Positions 34,358 through 44,416 of a stretch of DNA of 64,000 nt are shown here, piece by piece; positions within the stretch are counted from its first letter, which is position 1; the number at the start of each line of letters is the position of its first letter. The position numbers were made by a program, and so were the translations under genes. Source of the stretch: Diphasiastrum complanatum (lineage: Eukaryota > Streptophyta > Lycopodiopsida > Lycopodiales > Lycopodiaceae). The notes beneath the pieces were generated by a model, which did not search any database, had not been told where the DNA came from, and saw only the letters and a program-made list of their open reading frames with translations. The DNA lies in contig CM055111.1 of the NCBI GenBank assembly GCA_029204225.1, forward strand, positions 30,533,464 through 30,597,463. Reading direction: 5' to 3'.

Positions 34358-35942
34358 CTATATTGATTTGAACATGGATCTTGGTATAACTCTAAGGTCG
34401 GCTCTATGCTTGTTGAAGGAACTTTTGCTCAAAGGTTTGGTGAGCATATCAGCAATGCAAGATGATGTGTTGATGTGCTCCAATTTCATTTCACCTCCAA
34501 CGAGCTTCTCTCTCACGAAGTGATGTGCAACTTCGATATGCTTGCTCCTTGCATGGTATATTGGGTTGTTGGCAAGGGCTTGAGCTGTTGTTGTCACACA
34601 TGATCATAGGTATATCTTTTTCCATAGTTATATTTAGTTCCACTAGTAACCTCTTGATCCAAAGCACTTCCTTTGTTGTTGTAGTGAGCGCCTTGTACTC
34701 AGCTTCACATGATGAGAGTGATACTGTATCTTGCTTTTTGGAAAGCCAAGATATCAAGTTTCCTCCAAGATATATGACATAAGCACTTGTAGATTTTCGA
34801 TCTGCTCTATCACTTGCAAAATCTGAGTCAGAATAATCAATAATAGAAAGATCTTCACTTTTATACAATAAACCAAAATCAAAAGTTGAAGATATATATC
34901 TAAGCACTCTCTTGGCCATTTTCCAATGATAAACTGAAGGATTTTGCATAGCCTGGCTCAACTTATGAACACTAAAGCTTATGTCAGGTCTAGTTATTGT
35001 GAGCCAAATTAAGGAGCCTATAAGACTTCTAAAAAGTGTGATGTCCTCGAAGGATCTTTCATCATTTTTGTAAGAGTCCTTTACATTTTGCTCCATAGGT
35101 TTTTCTATACTCTTACAATTCAACATATTGAACTTTTTTAACATTGAAAGAGCATACTTAGATTGACATACAAAAGCTTTATCTTTAAGAAAGTCAATCT
35201 CTAATCCTAGAATATAGTGAATTTTTCCAAGATCTTGTATCTTGAACTCTTTTCCAAATGCAATCTTGGTTTCCTCAACTAACTTGATACAACTTCCTGT
35301 CAGAATGATATCATCAACAAAAATAAGAAGGATGACAATATCTTTATCAAAAAACTTGACATATAAAGAAGGATCGTAGTTACTAAGATTAAATCCTAGT
35401 GACTCAAGAAAGGTGTTAAGTCGAGAATACCATGACCTTGGAGCTTGCTTTAATCCATATAAACTTTTGAAGAGCAAGCAAACTTTTCCTTCATCATGGA
35501 TGAACCCAATAGGTTGATCCATATAGATCTCTTCTTCTAGATAGCCATTTAGAAATGCATTAGAAACATCTAGTTGAAGAATTTGCCAATTGAAAAAACA
35601 AGCAAGAGAAATTATGACTCTAATTGACACCATCTTTGCAACTGGGGCAAAGGTATCCTCATAATCAAGTCCATATACTTGAGAAAAGCCTTTAGCACAA
35701 AGCCTAGCCTTGTACTTGTTGATTGTGCCATCTTGATTATACTTGATTCGAAAAACCCATTTGCAACCAATGGTATGCTTGTTGGATGGAAGATCCACAA
35801 GCTCCCATGTATTATTGGCCATCAAAGCATCATATTCCTCCTTCATGGCAAGGTACCATTCCTTTGAGTTGATAGCATCATATACATCCTTTGGCTCCTC
35901 ATGAGAAATAAAATAGGCACAATTAGTGGAGTTGATTTCCAC
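34358..35942 (-). pseudogene. Ty1/Copia reverse transcriptase-RNase H
   Basis: 483-codon frame from 35942 to 34491, then a shifted frame to 34358. RT_Ywhole motifs in order: WELVDLPSNKHTIGCKWVF, DYEDTFAPVAKM, LDVSNAFLNG, LYGLKQAPRSWY, and the catalytic box as FVDD (usually YVDD). RNase H motifs: SDSDFASD, SSCEAEYKAL and WIKRLL. A frameshift near 34590 separates the last RNase H part (HARSKHIEVAHHFVRE, DMLTKPLSK). This is the only complete RT core in the window, and apart from that frameshift it looks intact. Confidence 0.92.
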
Positions 35943-37960
35943 TTGCTTTCCTCTATCTTCATAGGTAAGCCTTCTAGGCTTGGATCTTTCTCTTTAAGAT
36001 CTCCTTGGTGAAAAAATTCGAGGTGACTCCTCCTCAGATCTCGGCCCCATCTCTCCATGATGGTCTTCAAGGGTGATGATTGGAGTATCTTTGTGAGAAT
36101 CTTTGAACTCGGCCTTCTCAAGAATATATTTTTGATCTTCATGGAATATAACATCTCTACTCTCAATTGTAGTTGAGGTAGAGGGAATATAGATTTTGTA
36201 AGCTTTCTTGTTGGATGCATATCCAACCATGATCCCGTTAACAGAATTAGGATCATCTCTTTTCCTTGTTTCCAAGGGCATATTAACAAAGCAAGTACAA
36301 CCAGAAACTCTAAGGTGATCTACCTTAGGTTTCTTCTAAAACAAGACTTCAAAAGGTGTTTTTCCAGCAAGAGCATTGTGAGATAATCTATTGCACAAAT
36401 AGTTTGCACAATTTATAGCTTCACCCCAATATCCAATAGGCAAAGAAACTGCTACTCAAATTGCTTTAGCACATTCACATAAAAATCTGTTTTACTCTCA
36501 GCTACTCCATTTTAGGATGGAGAATAGGCACAAGAAAATTCTCTCTTTATTCCTTCACCTTCACAATAATTATGAAACTTGTTGAAGATATATTCACCTC
36601 CTCCATCACATCTTAAAGCTTTAACTTTGCAAGAAAACTGTTTTTCTACATAAGCTTTGAAGATAAGGAAGTGATCAAAAACCATAGCCTTTGACAAAAG
36701 TAGATATAACCAAGTGTATCTAGTAAAGTCATCAATAAAGGTGACAAAACATGTTGCACCACCAATACTTTTAAACGAGAAAAAATGTACATCTGAATAT
36801 ATGAGTTCCAATGGATAAGTAGTCTTTATAAAAGACTTCTGATATGGCTTTCTATGTGACTTTGCAATGGCACAAGCCTCACAAGGCTTGAAATCTTTAG
36901 AAAGAGATTTTGGAAGACCAATAGCTTTCTCCTTCTTAACCATAGAAGACATAGATGTAAAGTTAGGATGTCCCAACCTTCTATGCCACAGCTCCTGCTT
37001 AGACAGCAAAGCAACTTCACAAAGGTTTGCATTCTCATAAGAATTCAACTTAAAAATTCCACCACATCTAGTTCCATCAGCAAAGATCTCATCTTTTATC
37101 TTGATAAAACAAGTATTGGAGTTGAACTTTACATCACAACCATTATCAAGCAACTTTCCCACAATAATTAAGTTCTTTGTAAGTTTTGGAATGAAAAGAA
37201 CATTACAAAGTGCAAGAACTTTTGAAGAAGCAAGTTTCAATGGAATGTTGTCAGTTCCTTCTATTCGACACTCATGATCATTAGCAGTACAAATAGATCT
37301 CTTGAGTCCTTTGAAAGGTAAGATTGAGTCAAATGACTCCTTTGAACAGCACATATGTGAAGAGGCTCCACTGTCTATGTACCAAGCTCCATCTTTCTTG
37401 AAAGGTGACGAAGAAAAACTGGACACCATAAGTGATCCTTCTCCATCACTTGCAATAGAATCTTCTTCAATCTCTTTGGAGAGATTAGCTTGCTTGAGTT
37501 GGTTTTTCTTCTTGAAGCAATTAGAGGCATAGTGTCCCTTCTTGCCACAGAAGAAGCACTTTACTTTCTTCTTCTTGGTTTTTGAGTTAGAGGGATGAGC
37601 TGTTTCATCCTCTTCACCATCTTGATCTCGATCTTTGACTTTGTCTTTGTTGTATGCTTGAGAGAATTGGTTCTTACTCCTTCCTTTCTGCTTGCCTTTG
37701 AGAAAGAGGGCTTTGTCACTTCCACCATGTTCAAGTTTGTTCATCCTAGAGAGTTTATAGCTTTGTCTAGATTTTTCAGAAATAAGAATTCCTTGGAGAG
37801 TTTCTAGATTAGGTAACTCCTCCTTAATAGCAAAAGACTGAACAAGATTATCATAGTCATCTATCAAGCCATTCAGTATGACTTGAACTAGCTCAACTTG
37901 GTTAATGGTAACACCAACACAGAAAGCTCTCTATGAAAATCTTTAACTCTCAGAACATAG
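35943..37960 (-). pseudogene. Ty1/Copia gag C-terminus, protease and integrase
   Basis: A 451-codon frame (37867-36512) begins inside gag. It has the zinc knuckle CFFCGKKGHYASNC, aspartic protease WYIDSGASSHM, GAG-pre-integrase LWHRRLGHPNF with CEAC, and integrase with IYSDVHFF and RCDGGGEY. The catalytic Glu region and linker continue to 35994 through frameshifts and stops (GEAINCANYLCNRLSH, FGY-like linker, VNGIMVGYAS). The N-terminal half of gag, the leader, PBS and 5' LTR are missing: at about 37961 the sequence switches to a plus-oriented LTR end. Confidence 0.9.
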
Positions 37961-38128
37961 TGATTAGCATGCTAGATTGTGAATTAGCCATATCTTCTGA
38001 ACTAGATCTTGTTGAACAATCTAGAATCAGGGTACTATGCCAATCACAAAGCTTAATCAAGATCAGTCACTCTTGTGGACATTCCCCACACGTGTGAATT
38101 TTGGAATTTCCAACATGGTATCAGAGCC
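37961..38128 (+). mobile_element. Truncated LTR end and primer-binding site, plus strand
   Basis: 37961-38115 is the last 155 bp of an LTR of the same family as 33552-34339 but in the opposite direction. It ends ...CCAACA and is followed by TGGTATCAGAGCC (38116-38128), the initiator tRNA-Met site. CACACGTGTG lies at 38087-38096. The rest of the LTR is absent. Confidence 0.85.
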
Positions 38129-38964
38129 TCATTAAGCGTTTCATGCTAATTTCCTTGATAGTACAAGAAATTGAGAGATAAACAAGCAAAAAAGCAGTTT
38201 TTCACCTTTTCTAACATTTCTCTGAAGTGTAATTGGATCAAGTCGGACCTGAACTGAATTTTCAGACCTGAATTGAGGTAGTACGGAATTCTAGAACTCC
38301 GCATGTGTGAAAATCAGAGATTTTCAGTCCCTTTGTTTTCCTTGTTGATAGATCCAAATATAGCAGTGTTATAGCTTGATGGAAAGCTTATGATCTGTAC
38401 TTTCCATAGAAATTAAAACCAAATCAATTTGAAGTGTCTAGAAAGATTTATAAGCTCTTAAAGAGGATTAGAATAGGTCCAAAATCCGAGTGACAACATT
38501 TTGATTTGAATCAATTTTTACTTTGTTCTGAATTCATGGTTTTGAGCATCCTACACAAGAAACTAAAGATCAAGACTGAGTTTCAAATAACTGAATACCC
38601 TTTGAGCCTTCTGATTGTCAATAGTGTTTTCTTTTGTTGCATTTCACACATGCCAAAAGTAGGATTCAAACTAACCAAAGTGTCTCAATCCACTTTGTGT
38701 ATCTGATCTAGTTAGCTTGTCTTGTGAAATATTTGAGATTAGTCTCAAATACAGTTGCATGTGTTTCACATAGGAAGGTAGTACTTTTTTAAAAATACCT
38801 ATAGCGAAAGAGAGCAGCAACTCTAAGTCAGATATGAACAAGCTCAAACATATTGTAGTCCAATTACAAGAGTCTTCACAGCATCTATAGGAGATTGTCT
38901 CTTTCAAGCTAGTAGAAGACTATACACCTTTAGCTATTCAGTTTGGAAGGATAGGATAGAATCC

Positions 38965-41286
38965 TTGTTGATTCTCTATGGTGTAATGGATATTGTAACT
39001 AGAACTGAAGTTGAACCTGTAGCTTTTGATGAGGCTCAGAGATTCAAGAAGAGAGCAAGAATTGCTCTACATATCATCAAATTGAACATCTCTGATGAGA
39101 TGTTGAGAGAGATTAGTTCATGCACCTCAGCAAAGGAGACTTGGGAGACTCTGAAGAACCTTCATGAAGCCAAGATCAAGTCAAGAAAGAGGAGTAAGAA
39201 CCAGTACTCTCGTGCCTTCACCAAGAAAAAAGCAAAGAACAAAGACTATGGTGGAGTAGAAAATGAGTCAACTCATCCTTCTAACTTCAAGAAGAAGACA
39301 CAAGAAGTTCAAACCAGTTGTATCATAGAAGACTCACATGCAAGTTGTGGAGAGGCATCTCTTCTGATGTCTAGTGTTTCTTCTTTACCCTTTAATAATG
39401 TATCATGGTACATTAGTGGAGCAACAACTCATATGAGTAACTCCAAAGATTCTTTTGTTTCTATTGAATCTATTCTAGATCCTAAGAAATCAATATACAC
39501 AGCAGTTGGTGATGCATGTGCAATTGAAGGTGTTGGAAGTTGTTCCTTAAAACTTACATCTTCTATAAATTTTACACTTTCCAATGTTCTCTATGTGCCT
39601 AATCTCACAAAGAGTGTGATTAGTGTAGGAAAGATGTTAGATGATGGTTATGAACTAGATTTTAATATCAATGGTTGTTTCATAAAGAAAGAAGATAAGA
39701 TCCTTGCAAGTGGATCTAGATATGGAAGTATTTTCAAGCTAGATGTGCATGAAAATTCAAGTTCATGTGATGCTGCATTGATGACTTATGTTTCCAAGGA
39801 GGAGCTATGGCATAGGAAGTTGTATGTTTCCAACTTCAGGTCTATGCCTATTATAGTCAAGGAGATCAAGCCAAGAGTGGCTTATTCTATGGCAAAATCA
39901 CTTATGGATCCATATTTAATGTCTTCTAAAAAGACAGAACATTCTATGGAGTTGGAACATTTCGATCTTCATCTTTCTTTATCAGTAAGAAAGGAAGGTG
40001 TTTCTTGCCTTGCATGTACTATTGATGGATCCACAAGTTACATTTGGCTGTGTCTTCTCTCTTCAAGTTTTTTGGTGCATGTGTATGTTCCATCATGCAA
40101 AACTTTATGGAGTTATGAAGCTAATGGAAGGAGTGCACTTTATGAAGTCTTGTCCAGTTATAAGCCTAAGGTTGTATACCTCAATGTTCTTGAAGACTAT
40201 TGCTTTGTATGTGGTTTCTTGGAAAGAAAGAAGGATGGTGATCCTAGTCTGTGGATCATGGTTGGATGCTTATCCACCAAGGAAGGCTACATAGCCTTTA
40301 CACTCTCTATCTCGAAGGTGTTCGAGCATGGAGAAGTTCTTGATTTTGAAGATCTATTCTCTATCTTGGAAGTGGCCGAGAGCATAGTGTCTCATAGTGC
40401 ATCACAAGTCATTACTATGGCAAGTAATCAAGTTGTGATGAGGTCAAGGTTTGAGGAGGAGTATCCTCAACATACATGTCCAAGGAGATCTTCATCATTG
40501 TACAAGGCCGAGTCCTTGTTGATCTTATTTCATGGAAAAGAAAAGATAAGTAAAGGTGGTATTCATTTTGTTTTACTCACCTATTGTTTTTTTTCTTTGA
40601 TTGATGATGTATCTTGCTTAATTGAGATTTGCTTATCTCAAAGATCAAGTAGGACTATTCTATTTTTGAATGAAGTCTTTAGTTTGGAATTACTTCTTGT
40701 CTTTTGTGACTTGATTATGTTTCCAAAACATCTAGAAGGCAAGATGTTGTACCATCATTTGTATGCTCTTAAATCGAGTAAGAGCAAGTATGAGTTTAGT
40801 ACTCATAGTTTGAAAAAAGGAGTTTTTTCATGTATTGAGGCATATTGTAAACTTCTTGTGAGGTTAAGTGAAGCATCCACTGAGGACACTTACACCCTCA
40901 AGAAAGTATTTAGCCTTAATTTGATCAAGTTTGAGTATGGTTTCAAGATTAGATCCATTTTGAATAGAGTTCATATTTTTTGGACTAGTGAAGCTAGTAT
41001 GCTTAATCTTGAATATTGCTCATGGTACAATCTTGATCTGTATGATCTTTGTGGTCATGATGAGGCATGGAAGCCTCGGTTTTTCCAGTTTTTCTTGCAG
41101 CCAACTTCATGCATGTGGACTTTGCATACCCAGGATCGACATCAAACATGCAGGAGGTACATTGGAATAGTAGCAGGTTGGTGGAATATTTTTCAAAGGC
41201 ATTTGAAAAAGATTTCTATCAAAGAGAACTTATCATGGAAAGGTAAGCATGCTGATCTTCACCAACATCAGATAGATATATTTTAA
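38965..41286 (+). CDS. 773-codon Copia-derived ORF lacking RT, catalytic motifs lost
   Basis: Longest open frame of the window. Residues 1-70 are the later part of gag (GVMDIVTRTEVEPVAFDEAQ, LHIIKLNISDEMLREISS). A Lys-rich stretch follows where the zinc knuckle should be, but no CCHC is present. The protease motif reads WYISGATTHM, so the catalytic Asp is missing. GAG-pre-integrase reads LWHRKLYVSNF, and the CxxC pair and DDE residues are largely gone. The linker (ERKKDGDPSLWIMVGC) and a variable EEEYPQHTCPRRSS region follow. The last 250 residues resemble nothing known to me; RT and RNase H are absent. The usual upstream gag start is not in frame. It ends 8 bp before a 3' LTR. It may be a decayed element kept open by chance or a maintained non-autonomous ORF. 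Confidence 0.6.
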   Translation: MLILYGVMDIVTRTEVEPVAFDEAQRFKKRARIALHIIKLNISDEMLREISSCTSAKETWETLKNLHEAKIKSRKRSKNQYSRAFTKKKAKNKDYGGVENESTHPSNFKKKTQEVQTSCIIEDSHASCGEASLLMSSVSSLPFNNVSWYISGATTHMSNSKDSFVSIESILDPKKSIYTAVGDACAIEGVGSCSLKLTSSINFTLSNVLYVPNLTKSVISVGKMLDDGYELDFNINGCFIKKEDKILASGSRYGSIFKLDVHENSSSCDAALMTYVSKEELWHRKLYVSNFRSMPIIVKEIKPRVAYSMAKSLMDPYLMSSKKTEHSMELEHFDLHLSLSVRKEGVSCLACTIDGSTSYIWLCLLSSSFLVHVYVPSCKTLWSYEANGRSALYEVLSSYKPKVVYLNVLEDYCFVCGFLERKKDGDPSLWIMVGCLSTKEGYIAFTLSISKVFEHGEVLDFEDLFSILEVAESIVSHSASQVITMASNQVVMRSRFEEEYPQHTCPRRSSSLYKAESLLILFHGKEKISKGGIHFVLLTYCFFSLIDDVSCLIEICLSQRSSRTILFLNEVFSLELLLVFCDLIMFPKHLEGKMLYHHLYALKSSKSKYEFSTHSLKKGVFSCIEAYCKLLVRLSEASTEDTYTLKKVFSLNLIKFEYGFKIRSILNRVHIFWTSEASMLNLEYCSWYNLDLYDLCGHDEAWKPRFFQFFLQPTSCMWTLHTQDRHQTCRRYIGIVAGWWNIFQRHLKKISIKENLSWKGKHADLHQHQIDIF

Positions 41287-41440
41287 GGAGGAGTGTTAAA
41301 AATTGTAAAACATATCTATCATCTGTTGTTAATGTTTGTGGGATCCTACCCATGTAAATATTTTGTACATATCCAAGGTATGTAAATTGAGCACATATCC
41401 TTGTAGAATAGGGCGAGTTTGGGTTAGGTAGATCAAATTT
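41285..41440 (+). mobile_element. Polypurine tract and first 147 bp of a 3' LTR
   Basis: AAGGAGGAG at 41285-41293 is a polypurine tract, followed directly by TGTTAAAAATTG, an LTR start. The LTR is cut after about 147 bp, where a minus-oriented LTR piece begins. The start sequence differs from that of the 33552 LTR family beyond the first bases, although the primer-side end of this element belongs to that family. Confidence 0.7.
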
Positions 41441-41740
41441 CATGTTCAAATCATCATGCATGTGTCCATTAAACTTTGTGCATGCCTTGCATGTCACTAT
41501 GGATCACTTACAATTAATGCATGTGAATTGCCACGAGTTTCTACAAGCATAATCATGCTAATTCTATGTCTACAAACTATATGCAAGTTGCATTTATCAA
41601 ACTAGATAATACATAACCATGTAGCTTGAGTTCTATGTAGGCCAAACTTGGCATTTTGCATTTAATGAGCTACATACTTGCATGGTACAACATTTGTAGC
41701 AAGCCAAGAAATCAATATGGATTGTTTTTCAATTTTAACA
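41441..41740 (-). mobile_element. LTR fragment, minus orientation
   Basis: 300 bp nearly identical to 34040-34339, the right part of the LTR at 33552-34339, in the same orientation and ending at the same terminus (...AATTTTAACA). It could be what is left of the 5' LTR of the minus-strand element at 34.3-38 kb, split from it by the plus-strand element. Confidence 0.8.
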
Positions 41741-42344
41741 GTTCTATCTCATGTTTGAGCAATTTCATGTGGATGTGTGCAAATTGTCAAGATATGGTCA
41801 GACTAGCTACATTGGTGAGCATCATTTTGATGTTAGAGTTGTACTAGCATTCTTGGTTGGTTTTGCTGATGGAAATGAAGCTATTGGAGGCTCATTATAT
41901 CACTCATTCATGATCAAGTCATCAAGTGATGATGGCATCTTGTGGCAAGATGGAGATGGAGGCTCATTCATGGAGTTTCATGGTGGATACATGACAAGAA
42001 AGGACAAAGAGGGAGGATACATGCAAGCAAGTAATTCACTCACATTTATTGTTTGGTTGCTGTAATTTTCCAGAGAATTCAAAGTTTATAGCATGGAGGA
42101 ATCATCTCATTTACATTCTATTTGGTTCATCATGTTCTATTCACTTCTTGACATGTAAAATTGATGTAAGAAAGAGTAAAGCATCCAAAGTGGACACTAT
42201 TCTCTGTATCAATTATGGAAGCTACTTTAGAACATTGGAAAAAAGGACTATACTTAGTAAGGAGATCATTCTAAAGTTGGATCAAAGTTCTATGGTTATG
42301 CTAAAACTAGTCGAAGAGAGAGTGTGAAAGATTTCAACTAGTTT
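41741..42344 (+). other. Unassigned, one 104-codon frame
   Basis: Frame 41751-42065 reads MFEQFHVDVCKLSRYG and later repeats of DGG and GGYM. No domain was recognised. A second frame (42049-42327) overlaps it. Both could be decayed retroelement sequence. Confidence 0.3.
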
Positions 42345-43993
42345 AGTCAAATTTGCTATATTTGTTTACTTGGTCTGATTTCTTCTTAATAAAGTACACC
42401 ATAGTCTTTTTGGAAAATTCATCAATAAAATTTATAAAATACTTTGCAGCCTTCAGCGAAGGATTTTTCACTGGGCCACAAATGTCAGAATGCACAATTC
42501 TCTAACAGTATGTTGATGGCTTGATCTTAATGCTTTCCTAGTCTGTTTGCCAACTAGACAGTCTTGATAGACAGGTACTCGACTTTATCATGAGAATAGT
42601 CTAGATCAAGAACAATAGAATGTCTAGACATTTGTTGTACAACAACATGATTCAAGTGACCAAGTCTATAATGCCAAAGTGAAATTTTATTTGCTTGAGT
42701 AGAAGTACTGAACGCCTGACTAGAGGCAGAAAAGCAATGACTTAATCTATACAAGTATCCATGCCTCTTTCCGAGTGCTAAGATCTTGTCTATCCTATCA
42801 ACTACTTTGCACTGATCACATTCGAATTCTACTCTATGTCCTAGATTTGTGATTCTGCTTATACAGAGCAGATTCGTAGATAAGTTGGGTACATATAGAA
42901 CTTTAGATAGTAGCTTAGACTAATCATTTGCAAAGCTTAATCTTATAATACTTTCACTTTTAATAGCTTGTGTGCTATTATCACCAAGGTGAACATATTT
43001 TTTGGTACTGCAGGGTGTATAGGACTCAAAACAACCAATGAGACTGGTGGTCATATGCTGAGTGGCACCGAAATCTAAAAACCAAGAGCTGTCACTAGAT
43101 GCTCCTTGATGACTGGTCATGAAGGCATCATGATCTGCTTCTTGAATGGGTTGTGGAGCTTCTGTAGCTGCATTTGCCACTTGATTCGACTGCCCCTTGC
43201 TGTTGTTCTTAGCTTGTAATATCCGGCAGTCTTGAATTTCATGGTTGTTTCATTTGCAGTATCTATAGAACAGCTTCTTCTTTGTCTACGGATTTGACTA
43301 TTCCTTGTGTTGTGCTGGTTTCTAGTCTTGCTTTGATTGCTTCGGGTCTTTCTTCTTCTTCTACTTAGTCATGCTCTTGTTGGTGTACAAGACATGAAAA
43401 TCAACTAAAGAACTTGAGGCTTTGTTCCTCCGCGTGTCTTCCTACAACAACATTGTAATGACTCTCAAAAGATTCAATTTTGGATGTGTTGTGATGATCA
43501 TCACCCAGCTGTCATATGAGCTTGGCAAGCTTGTAAGCAGCTGCATTACTACATCTTGATCATCTATGACAAATCCGGCAGCAGCCATTTGCTTCAGCAG
43601 GTTCTTGAATTGATTGATGTGATTCTGCAGGGAATCACCATTCGCCATCTTGAGAGAGTAAAATTTCTTCCTGAGATGTAGCTCGGAAGCTATATCTTGC
43701 ACATCATATAATGTGCTCAAAATGTCCCAAACTTTTTTGGATGTCTGTTCTTCGGATACACAGCCGATTTGAGTATCTGAAATTTTGAGGATGATCAGCG
43801 CGAAAGCCTTTCCATCCTTCAGCTTCCCTCTGGCAATTGCTGCATCGTCAGCTTCGGGTTTCCCTTCTACAACTGTAACAACATCATACAATTCTTTAGC
43901 CATTAGCACTGTCTTCATCTTAAATTTCCACATATGGTAATTAGCTCCATCAAGCTTGTCCATGATAGGACTAGCTTTCCCTTGGGAATCCAT
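42345..43993 (-). pseudogene. Ty1/Copia gag-protease-integrase remnant, second family
   Basis: Gag frame 43993-43442 (183 codons): MDSQGKASPIMDKLDGANY, MWKFKMKTVLMAKELYDVV, HLRKKFYSLKM and LLTSLPSSYDSW, typical of the UBN2-type Copia gag. A degraded basic and zinc-knuckle region is followed by protease at 43180-42920 (WFLDFGATQHM, Ser of DSG replaced by Phe). GAG-pre-integrase lies at 42754-42554 (LWHYRLGHLNH). The integrase start (HSDICGPV-like, FIDEFSKK-like) lies at 42490-42360 with stops. It is truncated at about 42345. It differs clearly in sequence from the 34-38 kb copy. Confidence 0.85.
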
Positions 43994-44416
43994 GTGGAAG
44001 ATTAGTCTAGGTGATAGGAAAAACTATCAATGACTTAAGTATGAAAATCTAGCACAAAATTATAGAATAAGAAGACAAATACTCTATCGGCTATTAGTCT
44101 TGTTACTGTGGAAGCTTATCAAGCTACGAAAATACCTTTGATACCATGTTGGGAAAGATGGGTGTGAGAAACGAAAATACCTCAAAAAAAAAATGAACAC
44201 GAAAAGAAGCGAACTCGAAACTCGAAAAGAAAATGAACTTGAACAAAAAGTGTTCATGCGTAGTGAAATAAGCTATCTCACTCTTTCTTTAAGCATGACT
44301 ATGCCTATCAGACTCAAACAGAACATTTTCGATCTGATTACATAGCCAAAAATTAAGCAACAAAACATTAGAAAGATAATTTGTCGCAAACTGCTCATCA
44401 TCAAAATCGTTTTGCT
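43994..44416 (-). mobile_element. Leader, primer-binding site and truncated 5' LTR, minus strand
   Basis: CCTTTGATACCA at 44135-44146 is the reverse complement of TGGTATCAAAGG, a Copia primer-binding site variant, 142 bp upstream of the gag ATG at 43993. The LTR starts TGTTGGGAAAG at 44147 and is cut at about 44412, where the plus-strand Copia copy begins. Confidence 0.75.

Noticed and set aside
36826-37038. Short minus-strand frame overlapping integrase
   Set aside because: It is an out-of-frame shadow of the Copia integrase coding sequence.
38116-38128. Possible tRNA gene at TGGTATCAGAGCC and similar sites
   Set aside because: These are retroelement primer-binding sites complementary to the tRNA-Met 3' end; no cloverleaf surrounds them.
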